Numbered from the stretch's first letter, positions 1-5,722 are shown. The stretch: DNA of 6,118 bases from Actinomycetes bacterium (GCA_027117675.1 JAJAYM010000282.1:1-6118), one strand, 5' to 3'. The notes: generated by a model from the letters alone, not told the origin. Program-made: numbers and translations.

Positions 1-831
1 CAACTTGGGTCGAACGCCATCGACACTGGCCCTGCTGGCCCCCCTGCTGGCGAAGCCGCAGCACTCGCTCGTTGGCGGCACTTCCACGACGCTGCGCTCG
101 ACAACTACGCGAACGACCGCAACCGCCCCGACCTCGACGGGTCTTCCCGGCTCTCGGTCTATCTGAAGTACGGCGAGATCCATCCACGCACGCTGCTCGC
201 CCAACTCGGCGACTCCAAGGGTCACGAGGTGTATCGCAAGGAGCTCGCCTGGCGGGAGTTCTACGCCGACGTCCTTCACCACGCCCCCGAGACCGCTCGT
301 GAGTACCTCAGGCCGGAGTTCGCACGGATTGAGTACGACACAGGTGCGGACGCCGAAGCCCGACTGCTCGCGTGGCAGCAAGGGAGAACCGGCTACCCGA
401 TTGTGGACGCCGGCATGCGTCAGCTGCTCCACGAAGGCTGGATGCACAACCGGGTCCGAATGATCGTGGCGTCGTTTCTCGTCAAAGACCTGCATCTGGA
501 ATGGCAAGTCGGTGCGCGGTGGTTCATGCGCCACCTCCTCGACGGTGACATCGCCTCCAACTCCCATGGCTGGCAGTGGACGGCTGGCTGCGGCACCGAT
601 GCATCGCCGTACTACCGCATCTTCAACCCGATCACTCAGGGACTGCGCTTCGACCCGGACGGCGCGTACGTGCGTCGATACGTTCCTGAGTTGCGCCATG
701 TTGATGGAGCCTCAGTTCACGAACCATGGGAGGTCCTCGACGGATACGCGGCCGCTTACCCGCAGCGCATCGTCGACCATGCCACCGAACGCGCTGAGTC
801 GTTGGCCCGCTACGCGTTGATCAAGCGCTAG
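1..831 (+). CDS. phrB: Deoxyribodipyrimidine photolyase (class I CPD photolyase/cryptochrome family), 3' part, truncated by the window edge
   Basis: Flavoenzyme that uses light to split cyclobutane pyrimidine dimers in DNA. The reading frame is open from base 1, so 276 C-terminal residues are visible; the N-terminal antenna (Rossmann) domain and the start lie outside the window. What is seen is the helical FAD-binding domain: WREFY (visible residues 84-88), TGYPIVDAG (130-138), WMHNR (147-151), SNSHGWQW (186-193), GTD and RIFNP (206-210). By alignment with E. coli PhrB from memory, N187 matches the flavin-N5 Asn, W191 the flavin-proximal Trp of the electron-transfer triad, and W193 a dimer-contacting Trp. 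All are present, so the enzyme looks functional. The gene ends in TAG inside a CTAG shared with the convergent DUF1990 gene. A cryptochrome of the same superfamily is the only serious alternative. Confidence 0.95.
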   Translation, partial: QLGSNAIDTGPAGPPAGEAAALARWRHFHDAALDNYANDRNRPDLDGSSRLSVYLKYGEIHPRTLLAQLGDSKGHEVYRKELAWREFYADVLHHAPETAREYLRPEFARIEYDTGADAEARLLAWQQGRTGYPIVDAGMRQLLHEGWMHNRVRMIVASFLVKDLHLEWQVGARWFMRHLLDGDIASNSHGWQWTAGCGTDASPYYRIFNPITQGLRFDPDGAYVRRYVPELRHVDGASVHEPWEVLDGYAAAYPQRIVDHATERAESLARYALIKR

Positions 832-1343
832 GACTTCAGCATCGCAGCCAAGTAGCGGCGGGCCGCCACAGTCTGCACGGCACGGGTCACCGGACCGCCG
901 GCCTTTGTGTACCACTGTGCGGGCCGGGAGAAGGCCGCGACCGTTCCCACCACGGAGTCATCCTCGAGCCATCGCACAATGAACGCTTCTTCGCCGCGCT
1001 CGGGATGCCGTGCGAGCGTCCCGTACGCGAAGCCTGCTTCTCGGTCGGTGTCAACGGTGGCGATGACCTCGCACTGGGCTGTGAGGCCGCACCAACCAGT
1101 GCCGATCCGCATCGTGACCTGCGAGCCAACAGTCGCGCCGGCTCTTGCCTCGACCTGCATTCCCGAATCCCGGTGCATCTCCCACGAACTGATCCGCCTG
1201 GCGGCGCGTCGAAAGTGGTTCTCGCCAGCCCCAATCACCTGCGACTCGACCAAAACGTGCCAGGGCCCGGGAACGTATCGAGCTCCCCTGGCGAGTGGGA
1301 GCGAGAGCCCACGAAGGCGCAAGGGGTAAGTGATCTCGGACAC
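828..1343 (-). CDS. DUF1990 (UPF0548) family protein
   Basis: Conserved protein of unknown biochemical function, 171 residues, close to the usual family length. Family hallmarks are the N-terminal ITYPL segment, SSWEMHR, FAYGTLARHPERGEEAF (residues 105-121), AFSRPAQW (137-144) and GGPVTRAVQ (149-157), followed by a basic RRYL tail. No signal peptide or membrane segment is evident. I chose the GTG at 1343 because family members typically begin a few residues before the TYP motif; an in-frame GTG at 1379 would add 12 poorly conserved residues. Neither start has a clear Shine-Dalgarno. The gene lies 63 bp (or 27 bp) downstream of the same-strand HNH gene, so co-transcription is plausible. Its stop overlaps the photolyase stop by four bases. 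Confidence is high for the family and moderate for the start. Confidence 0.87.
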   Translation of the reverse strand: MSEITYPLRLRGLSLPLARGARYVPGPWHVLVESQVIGAGENHFRRAARRISSWEMHRDSGMQVEARAGATVGSQVTMRIGTGWCGLTAQCEVIATVDTDREAGFAYGTLARHPERGEEAFIVRWLEDDSVVGTVAAFSRPAQWYTKAGGPVTRAVQTVAARRYLAAMLKS

Positions 1344-1406
1344 GCACCCATGGTTGCAGTACCCATGCGTCAGCAGCACGCCGAGCTTTGGAGGTTGCCA
1401 GAAGTC

Positions 1407-2831
1407 CTACGGCGGCGCGAGTCTTCGGGTGCCGTCCGGTTCTACGACGACTTTCCACCGTTTGAGGTGGACCATTCCGTGATGTCGGCGACACAGGAGC
1501 ACTGTGTTGTCGAGCGAGGTCTCGCCGCCGTGCTCCCAGAAGACGATGTGGTGGACATCGCAGTGTTCGGGTGGGCGGTGACAGCCGGGGCCGATACAGC
1601 TACGGTCTCGGCTGGAGACCGCTCGGCGCAGTGCTGGGGGGATCGTGCGTGTTGCCCGACCCACGTCAAGGATCTGGGACGGCCCATCGGTGACGATCCG
1701 GGAGACGGTGGAATCGCAGCCGATCATCTGGGCCTCGGTGGCGGTGATCGGTCCGATCCAGGCCAACTGCGCGGGTTCGATGGGCGCTCCGTTCTCTGCG
1801 CCTTGCCGTCGTTCACGACTGGCCGCAAGCGTGGCGTGGTCGACGATCACCGACAGGTGCGGACGCACACCACCGACGGTGGTCTCGTTGATGCCTTGCA
1901 GCCACTCTTGGCAGATCTCTGCGAGGGCATCAGCGCGGCGCTGCGACCAGGTGCGGAGCTCATCACCCTGGCCGCCACCGCCGGTTACATCGTGGGACCT
2001 TTCGCCGTGACCATCGCCGCGGTCGGTGACGGGAGTAGGACGCAGTTTGCAGTTCAGCGCCGTCATCAGCAGCGCTCCCGTCACCGGGTCGAGCAGGCCG
2101 CTGACCGACACCATCCCATCCATCGTTTCGGCCACCGACAGTCCTCGCCGATCCAACCTTCGGACGGCGGCCTCGTCTGCGCGTTCGCGGTCGAAGCAGT
2201 GAACCAAGCGGGTAGCGACCTGCCGAAGCTGGCCCGGGTCGAGGTGAGCGCCTTCGGCAACCAAGGCCAATTCGGCCTCATCGCGACGGTCGGCTGGTAC
2301 CTCCCGGAGCGCGTTGCCGATCACCTGAGCGTGCCGCCAGGAAAGGGACCCTTCGCGAACCGCCTTACCGGTAGCCGGCTGCGACTCGGTCACCGCGAAG
2401 GCAACCCGCGAACGGGCAGAAGCCTCGCCGGGGGCAAGGTTGCACCGGTGCCGCATCCACGAAGCCAATGTGGGGTGCCCGGACTCGGCGAGCTCGCCGG
2501 ACTCAGAGAAATCAGCGGCAGCCGCCAACCACAAACCCTCCAACCGATCGATCACCTGCCGCATCGCCACCAACTGCTCACCAGCGTCACGACCGGAAGC
2601 GTCAGTGACGAACTCATCGAATACCGAGCGCGCCTCATCGACTACGTACGAACCGGGAGGGAACGGATTCATCGTTCGCTGCCCTGGCACCGACCAGTGG
2701 GGGGCTAGGCCACCCGGATCCGGTGAACCAGGCGTAGACGAACGGGGGCCGGATGCACCGGACGGCTGGGTACCGCACGGCTGGGCACCGCACGGCTGCT
2801 CGCCGGCACCATCGGTGCAGTCATGGCCCAT
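1407..2831 (-). CDS. DUF222 domain / HNH endonuclease signature protein (13E12-repeat family type)
   Basis: Predicted nuclease-like protein of 474 residues, a widespread multicopy family in Actinobacteria. A low-complexity Cys/Gln/Pro/Gly N-terminus (about residues 1-52) leads into a long DUF222 region, then a C-terminal zinc-ribbon HNH module. That module has C412 and C417, CDVHH (424-428), N442, C447 and HH (450-451), so the metal and catalytic positions are intact. No signal or membrane segment is seen. I chose the ATG at 2831 because GAGGGG lies six bases upstream. An in-frame GTG at 2891 has no ribosome site, and the ATG at 2672 (MNPFPPG) would remove the low-complexity tail but has a poorer site. 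A promoter overlapped by a LexA box lies upstream at 3004-3047, which predicts SOS induction. Several 13E12-family genes of M. tuberculosis are known to be LexA controlled. The in vivo target of the nuclease is unknown. Confidence 0.9.
   Translation of the reverse strand: MGHDCTDGAGEQPCGAQPCGTQPSGASGPRSSTPGSPDPGGLAPHWSVPGQRTMNPFPPGSYVVDEARSVFDEFVTDASGRDAGEQLVAMRQVIDRLEGLWLAAAADFSESGELAESGHPTLASWMRHRCNLAPGEASARSRVAFAVTESQPATGKAVREGSLSWRHAQVIGNALREVPADRRDEAELALVAEGAHLDPGQLRQVATRLVHCFDRERADEAAVRRLDRRGLSVAETMDGMVSVSGLLDPVTGALLMTALNCKLRPTPVTDRGDGHGERSHDVTGGGGQGDELRTWSQRRADALAEICQEWLQGINETTVGGVRPHLSVIVDHATLAASRERRQGAENGAPIEPAQLAWIGPITATEAQMIGCDSTVSRIVTDGPSQILDVGRATRTIPPALRRAVSSRDRSCIGPGCHRPPEHCDVHHIVFWEHGGETSLDNTVLLCRRHHGMVHLKRWKVVVEPDGTRRLAPP
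2761..2805 (-). repeat. Three 15-bp in-frame tandem repeats in the HNH gene N-terminus
   Basis: Three consecutive 15-bp units (2761-2775, 2776-2790, 2791-2805) resemble CACGGCTGGGCACCG on the + strand. The middle unit differs from the first at two positions, and the third is more diverged. Read on the minus strand they encode five-residue repeats of the type EQPCG/AQPCG/TQPSG. The period keeps frame, so this looks like a coding minisatellite in a disordered N-terminal tail. Confidence 0.8.
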
Positions 2832-2837
2832 CAGGCA

Positions 2838-2843
2838 CCCCTC
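2838..2843 (-). promoter_or_regulatory. Ribosome binding site deciding the HNH gene start
   Basis: GAGGGG on the minus strand sits six bases before the ATG at 2831. It is the only in-frame start in this region with a well-placed Shine-Dalgarno, and favours 2831 over the GTG at 2891. Confidence 0.6.
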
Positions 2844-2907
2844 GGGAAGGTCGGTCGATTGATCAGCTGCGCCGAGAACTGACGCCTTCACCGAGGGAGA
2901 GCCGAGT

Positions 2908-2930
2908 GTCCCTGCTCACCGAGCAGGGAC
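2908..2930 (-). promoter_or_regulatory. Perfect hairpin in the predicted 5' leader of the HNH mRNA
   Basis: GTCCCTGCTC (2908-2917) and GAGCAGGGAC (2921-2930) are exact inverted repeats separated by three bases, giving a 10-bp GC-rich stem with a triloop. It lies between the predicted transcription start (about 3012) and the HNH start codon, in an untranslated leader of about 180 nt. No T-run follows on either strand, so a plain intrinsic terminator is unlikely. It may be a leader structure or a protein-binding dyad. Confidence 0.6.
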
Positions 2931-3003
2931 AGGCATCACGACTCTCGTCCACTGGTCCGGCCCCTCCGCATCAGCGGCGCCGCACCCTCACAGTTACTTA
3001 CTT

Positions 3004-3019
3004 TCGAACGTGTGTTCGA
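3004..3019. promoter_or_regulatory. LexA-binding SOS box
   Basis: TCGAACGTGTGTTCGA has perfect TCGAAC/GTTCGA arms around four bases and matches the Gram-positive/mycobacterial SOS consensus CGAACRNRYGTTYG at every position. It overlaps the last base of the -10 hexamer and covers the expected start point of the minus-strand promoter, the ideal place for repression. LexA cleavage after DNA damage would release the HNH gene. The operator is palindromic but about 225 bp from the parA-like promoter, so control of that gene is unlikely. Confidence 0.88.
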
Positions 3020-3047
3020 TTCTAGACCAAGAATCGCATCCTGACAA
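3019..3047 (-). promoter_or_regulatory. Sigma70/SigA-type promoter for the HNH gene
   Basis: On the minus strand, TTGTCA (3047-3042) and TAGAAT (3024-3019) are separated by exactly 17 bp, each one or two bases from consensus. Transcription would start near 3012, inside the LexA box, and run toward the HNH gene. Confidence 0.78.
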
Positions 3048-3068
3048 GGTTTCCACCGCAATAATTTA

Positions 3069-3097
3069 TCGCCGTTGGACGCCTTCCCCAACGGCGA
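3069..3097. repeat. 10-bp perfect inverted repeat upstream of the HNH promoter
   Basis: TCGCCGTTGG (3069-3078) and CCAACGGCGA (3088-3097) are exact inverted repeats around nine bases. Read on the minus strand, the stem is followed by TAAATTATT, an A/T-only stretch. It could be a weak terminator insulating the HNH promoter from antisense transcription, or an operator. The sequence does not decide. Confidence 0.55.
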
Positions 3098-3233
3098 TCT
3101 GCCGCAGCCGTCGGGAGCGGGATGACCGATCGACATCACCTCAGAGTGACCCGAGCGGCACGCTCAGCAATCCTCCGTCGTCCATCTGGGGCCGCGAAAT
3201 GCCGTCCCGCCGCCGCGTTCGGACCCTCCCCCG

Positions 3234-3239
3234 TACTCT
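3234..3239 (+). promoter_or_regulatory. -10 element for leaderless transcription of the parA-like gene
   Basis: TACTCT fits the actinobacterial TAnnnT -10 motif. It is followed by six bases and then the ATG at 3246, so the mRNA would begin at or next to the start codon. No Shine-Dalgarno is present and no convincing -35 is seen, as expected for a leaderless gene. Confidence 0.6.
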
Positions 3240-3245
3240 CACCCC

Positions 3246-4028
3246 ATGCGAGTTCTCAGTGTGCTGAGCCTGAAGGGAGGCGTCGGCAAGACGTCGGTGA
3301 CCTTGGGCCTGGCCAGTGCCGCTCACGCGCGCGGCCTTCGAACGCTCGTTATCGACCTCGACCCGCAGGCAAACAGCTCAGTGGTGCTCGACCCCCAGAA
3401 GGTGCAGTTCACCACCAACGACGTCCTCGCTGATGGGCGTTCAGGGGTCATGGCGCAGGCGATTGTGCCGAGCGGTTGGGGCGGGAACATCGACCTGGTC
3501 GCCAGCGAGCGCGCGCTCGAGCACCGCGCAGTCCCCGAAGGCGCCGGCAACGTACGCCTTCGGGTCACCATGCAAGGTGTCAACGGTTACGACCTGATCC
3601 TGATCGACACACCGCCCGCGCTCGGCGAGTTGACCCGCAATGCCCTCACCGCCAGCGACCTGGGTCTGGTGGTCACTGAGCCAAGTCTCTTCGCTCTCCA
3701 GGGGGCGCAACAAGCGCTGGACGCGATGGGTGTCGTGCGCGACACCAATCTAAGACTTCAGGTGGCCGGAATCGTCGTCAATCGGGTGCGACCGACCTCA
3801 TCAGAACATCGTTACCGAATGGCCGAGCTCGCACTCGCCTACGGCGACCTGCTGTGGCAGCCACCGCTGCCAGATCGCGCGGTGCTCCAGCAGGCCTCCG
3901 GAGCGTGCACGCCCGTACACGCCTGGCGGACGCAGTCCGGACGCGAGGTCGCCCGCATCTTCGATACCTACCTCGACCTCGTACTGGCTCCGCAACTCGA
4001 ACCCAAACCGCTCCGGCCGGTGTCATAG
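3246..4028 (+). CDS. ParA-family partition ATPase (small, lacking an N-terminal HTH)
   Basis: Predicted ATPase of the ParA/MinD deviant-Walker family, 260 residues. It begins almost directly with the deviant Walker A KGGVGKTS (residues 10-17, signature Lys10 and P-loop Lys15). The A' motif VIDLDPQ (35-41) and Walker B LILIDTPP (117-124) follow, then a C-terminal PDRAVLQQASGACTP segment (209-223) typical of ParA proteins. It has no N-terminal helix-turn-helix, as in type Ib/chromosomal ParAs. Such proteins bind DNA non-specifically when ATP-bound and move a partner-bound cargo. The ATG at 3246 has no Shine-Dalgarno but has a correctly placed TAnnnT, pointing to leaderless translation. Next come 15-bp tandem repeats and a small RHH-like gene, a partition-cassette layout. 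The canonical Soj next to ParB is excluded because no ParB/Spo0J gene is present. The cargo is unknown. Confidence 0.92.
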   Translation: MRVLSVLSLKGGVGKTSVTLGLASAAHARGLRTLVIDLDPQANSSVVLDPQKVQFTTNDVLADGRSGVMAQAIVPSGWGGNIDLVASERALEHRAVPEGAGNVRLRVTMQGVNGYDLILIDTPPALGELTRNALTASDLGLVVTEPSLFALQGAQQALDAMGVVRDTNLRLQVAGIVVNRVRPTSSEHRYRMAELALAYGDLLWQPPLPDRAVLQQASGACTPVHAWRTQSGREVARIFDTYLDLVLAPQLEPKPLRPVS

Positions 4029-4085
4029 TGCACCCAGTAGTAGTGCATCCAGTAGTAGTGCACCCAGTAGTTGACCACCCAGGCG
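4026..4085 (+). repeat. 15-bp tandem repeat array, candidate partition site/operator
   Basis: Units at 4026-4040, 4041-4055 and 4056-4070 have the form TAGTGCAYCCAGTAG, identical except one C/T change. A fourth unit at 4071-4085 is degenerate. The array starts on the TAG stop of the parA-like gene and ends 37 bases before the RHH-like gene. Each unit carries GTGCAC or GTGCAT. Direct repeats beside a ParA/RHH pair are typical of binding sites for RHH centromere proteins; that role here is inference. Confidence 0.85.
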
Positions 4086-4107
4086 TTGAAGCAAGTGAAG
4101 ACCGGAC

Positions 4108-4116
4108 GGAGAGGAG
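4108..4116 (+). promoter_or_regulatory. Strong ribosome binding site for the RHH-like gene
   Basis: GGAGAGGAG lies six bases before the ATG at 4123. This fixes the start and separates this Shine-Dalgarno-led gene from the leaderless parA-like gene. Confidence 0.75.
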
Positions 4117-4122
4117 TGAGCC

Positions 4123-4479
4123 ATGAGTCGTCCCGAGCCACGCCCAGCGCTTCGGCGATCCGGGGACGGCGCCGTGCACCCAGCCGCGCCACGGGTGGCC
4201 GCCGAGGAACACATCCACCCGGCGCCGCACGCTCCGTCCGCTGCCACCAAGCAACCGAAGAAAAACAAGGGCGTCACACCCATCGATCGCGCCGACGACA
4301 CGATCACGCGCGGGACGCTGGAAGCACGAACGGCAACCTTCGACGGCAAGCCCGTCGAGCTGACCGTCTTGATCCCCAAGGACTTGAGGAAACAAGTGCG
4401 GAAGACGGCAGAGAGGGCCGGTACGCCGATCGATTCGGTCGTGGTTGCGGCTCTCATTCAGTTCGTCGGTCGCACCTGA
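4123..4479 (+). CDS. Small ribbon-helix-helix-like DNA-binding protein, putative ParA partner
   Basis: 118-residue protein that I do not recognise as a named family. Residues 1-45 are Pro/Ala/Arg/His-rich and probably disordered, with RR at 11-12. A basic stretch KQPKKNKG (43-50) follows. The C-terminus looks like a ribbon-helix-helix fold: a strand ELTVLI (79-84), helix A PKDLRKQVRKTAERAG (85-100) and helix B from TPIDSVVVAALIQFV (101-115). The strand would form the dimer ribbon that reads DNA. The gene has a strong Shine-Dalgarno, lies 94 bp after the ParA-type gene on the same strand, and is separated from it only by tandem repeats. This resembles small centromere-binding partners such as ParG or omega, whose mobile N-termini stimulate ParA ATPase. 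The RHH assignment rests on pattern only, not a profile search. Confidence 0.75.
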   Translation: MSRPEPRPALRRSGDGAVHPAAPRVAAEEHIHPAPHAPSAATKQPKKNKGVTPIDRADDTITRGTLEARTATFDGKPVELTVLIPKDLRKQVRKTAERAGTPIDSVVVAALIQFVGRT

Positions 4480-4498
4480 CCGTCGAGGTCCTGAGCTG

Positions 4499-4516
4499 CA
4501 CAACCAACACAACCAA
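4499..4516. repeat. Short 9-bp direct repeat (CACAACCAA x2) in the convergent gap
   Basis: Two exact copies of CACAACCAA stand in tandem in the 100-bp gap between the convergent RHH-like and GCS2 genes. The gap is rich in C and A on this strand, poor in G and T, and has no convincing hairpin terminator. This may be simple low-complexity sequence. Confidence 0.5.
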
Positions 4517-4579
4517 CACCCCTAACTCCCGACGACGCGCCGCTGACACCCAACACACAGCACAAACAACGCGCAGTCC

Positions 4580-5716
4580 TCAGAAGACGCCTTGATCCAT
4601 CTCACGCAACAGGCCGTCGACAACTGAGCGCAGGTCGCCACCCGCAGCGTCGGCCGCCCTGCGCTGACGTTGATAGCTCGCGCCAATCTCCATCAGCTGT
4701 TCCACCTTCATCAGTTCGTCGGCGCAACCAAGTTCGCGGGCCGTCGGCTCAAGGTCTTCGGCGAGGTCGAGGATTGCTTCCTTGATCGGTTTGACGTTGT
4801 GTCCGAGGTCGTCGACGACGATCTCGGCATCGAGGCCGTAACGCGCCGCACGCCACTTGTTCTCACGCACCAACCACATTCGGGGCTGCGGCAGCGTGTA
4901 ACCCTTGTCGAGTTGCCGGTCGAACGACTCCACCAGGGACTGCGCCATCGCAGCGATCACGGAGATCTCGTCGAGGGTGGGGATTCCGTCGCAGATTCGA
5001 ATCTCGACCGTGCCGAAGTTCGGGTGTGGGCGGATGTCCCACCAGACTTCCCGGATGGACTCGATGGTCTTGGACGCGACAAGCGTGTCCATGTACTCCT
5101 CGAACGCATCCCACCCGGAGAGGGAGTACGGCAGCCCAGCCGTCGGTAGCCCATCGAACACCTTGCTTCGCGCCGAAGCCAGCCCGGTGTCCGAACCCAT
5201 CCAGAACGGCGAGGACGCCGACAGCGCGAGGAAGTGCGGGATGTACATCATCAAGGCGTTGTTGATCGGTATCGCCTTTTCCGGTGCCCGAACACCGACG
5301 TGCACGTGAACGCCGAAGATCTGCAACCGACGCGCGAGCCACTGCATCTGCTCGACCAGCTGCGCGTACCGCGGATTCGGGCTGATCGTTTGGGTCGACC
5401 AGTCGGTGAAAGGGTGCGTGCCCGAGCACATGACGCCGAGGTTCCGCTTCGCGGCGGCCACCTGAACCTCTTTGAGCGTCCCAGCCAGGTCTTCTCGCGC
5501 CTCGGCAACTGTCGAGCAGATCCCGGTGATGATCTCGATGGTCGACTCAAGCAGTTCATGCTTGGCCTTGGGGTGCTCCTCGCCAGGCACCGGACTGATC
5601 TCGGTCAAGATGTCAGTGGCGCCACTCGTCAACTCACGAGTGTCATGGTCGATCAGCTCGAGCTCCCACTCGATACCAAGACTCGATCGCTCCGACGGCT
5701 GAAAGGGAATGTGCAC
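4580..5716 (-). CDS. YbdK-like carboxylate-amine ligase / glutamate-cysteine ligase family 2 (GCS2)
   Basis: Predicted ATP-dependent ligase joining a carboxylate to an amine, 378 residues, the usual family length. Family motifs in order: GIEWELELID (residues 14-23), KHELLESTIE (52-61), GTHPF (99-103), HVHVGV (137-142), LSASSPFWMGSDTG (165-178), PTAGLP (191-196), and WWDIRPHPNFGTVEIR (225-240). It appears cytosolic and intact. E. coli YbdK has weak gamma-glutamylcysteine synthetase activity, but mycothiol-using Actinobacteria do not normally make glutathione, so the true substrate here is unknown. The GTG at 5716 lies six bases after a TAnnnT -10, which fits a leaderless start and places GIEWE near the N-terminus as expected. 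It converges with the RHH-like gene (100-bp gap) and follows a small membrane-protein gene by 68 bp. Confidence 0.92.
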   Translation of the reverse strand: MHIPFQPSERSSLGIEWELELIDHDTRELTSGATDILTEISPVPGEEHPKAKHELLESTIEIITGICSTVAEAREDLAGTLKEVQVAAAKRNLGVMCSGTHPFTDWSTQTISPNPRYAQLVEQMQWLARRLQIFGVHVHVGVRAPEKAIPINNALMMYIPHFLALSASSPFWMGSDTGLASARSKVFDGLPTAGLPYSLSGWDAFEEYMDTLVASKTIESIREVWWDIRPHPNFGTVEIRICDGIPTLDEISVIAAMAQSLVESFDRQLDKGYTLPQPRMWLVRENKWRAARYGLDAEIVVDDLGHNVKPIKEAILDLAEDLEPTARELGCADELMKVEQLMEIGASYQRQRRAADAAGGDLRSVVDGLLREMDQGVF

Positions 5717-5722
5717 GACCCC

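Larger units (their letters stand above)
2832..3245. other. 414-bp gene-free divergent control region between the HNH gene and the parA-like gene
   Basis: Short open frames here do not resemble proteins and lack ribosome sites. The region contains, from left to right: the HNH ribosome site, a perfect 10-bp-stem hairpin (2908-2930), a LexA box (3004-3019) overlapping a minus-strand promoter (3019-3047), a short A/T-rich patch (about 3060-3069), a 10-bp inverted repeat (3069-3097), and the -10 of the parA-like gene (3234-3239). About 130 bases (3100-3230) show no element I can name with confidence. Confidence 0.75.

Noticed and set aside
1005..2708. 567-codon open frame on the + strand
   Set aside because: It lies antisense to the HNH and DUF1990 genes, its translation has no domain-like pattern, and it has no ribosome site. 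It is a high-GC shadow frame.
2908..2930. The hairpin as an intrinsic terminator
   Set aside because: No T-run follows the stem on either strand, and it lies upstream of the HNH coding region rather than after a gene.
3136..3149. TCAC-N6-GTGA dyad upstream of the parA-like gene
   Set aside because: Four-base arms are expected by chance in a region of this size and nothing else supports an operator here.
3334..3351. LexA-box-like TCGAACGCTCGTT inside the parA-like gene
   Set aside because: The right arm fails the consensus (GTTAT) and the centre mismatches; it lies within coding sequence, so it is probably chance.
3246..4028. Canonical chromosomal ParAB-parS locus
   Set aside because: There is no ParB/Spo0J gene and no TGTTTCACGTGAAACA-type parS in the window, and the neighbours are not origin-proximal genes.
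2761..4085. A link between the two 15-bp tandem repeat sets (2761-2805 and 4026-4085)
   Set aside because: They share only the period. The sequences are unrelated, and one is in-frame coding while the other is intergenic.
3778..4512. 244-codon minus-strand frame across the parA-like end, repeats and RHH-like gene
   Set aside because: Shadow of two better supported + strand genes; the repetitive Gly-Cys-Thr-Thr stretch is only the tandem repeat read in reverse.
4071..4595. 174-codon + strand frame overlapping the RHH-like gene
   Set aside because: Its translation is Arg/Thr/Ser-rich nonsense, starts inside the repeat array, and competes with the 4123 gene, which has a strong Shine-Dalgarno and a domain-like C-terminus.
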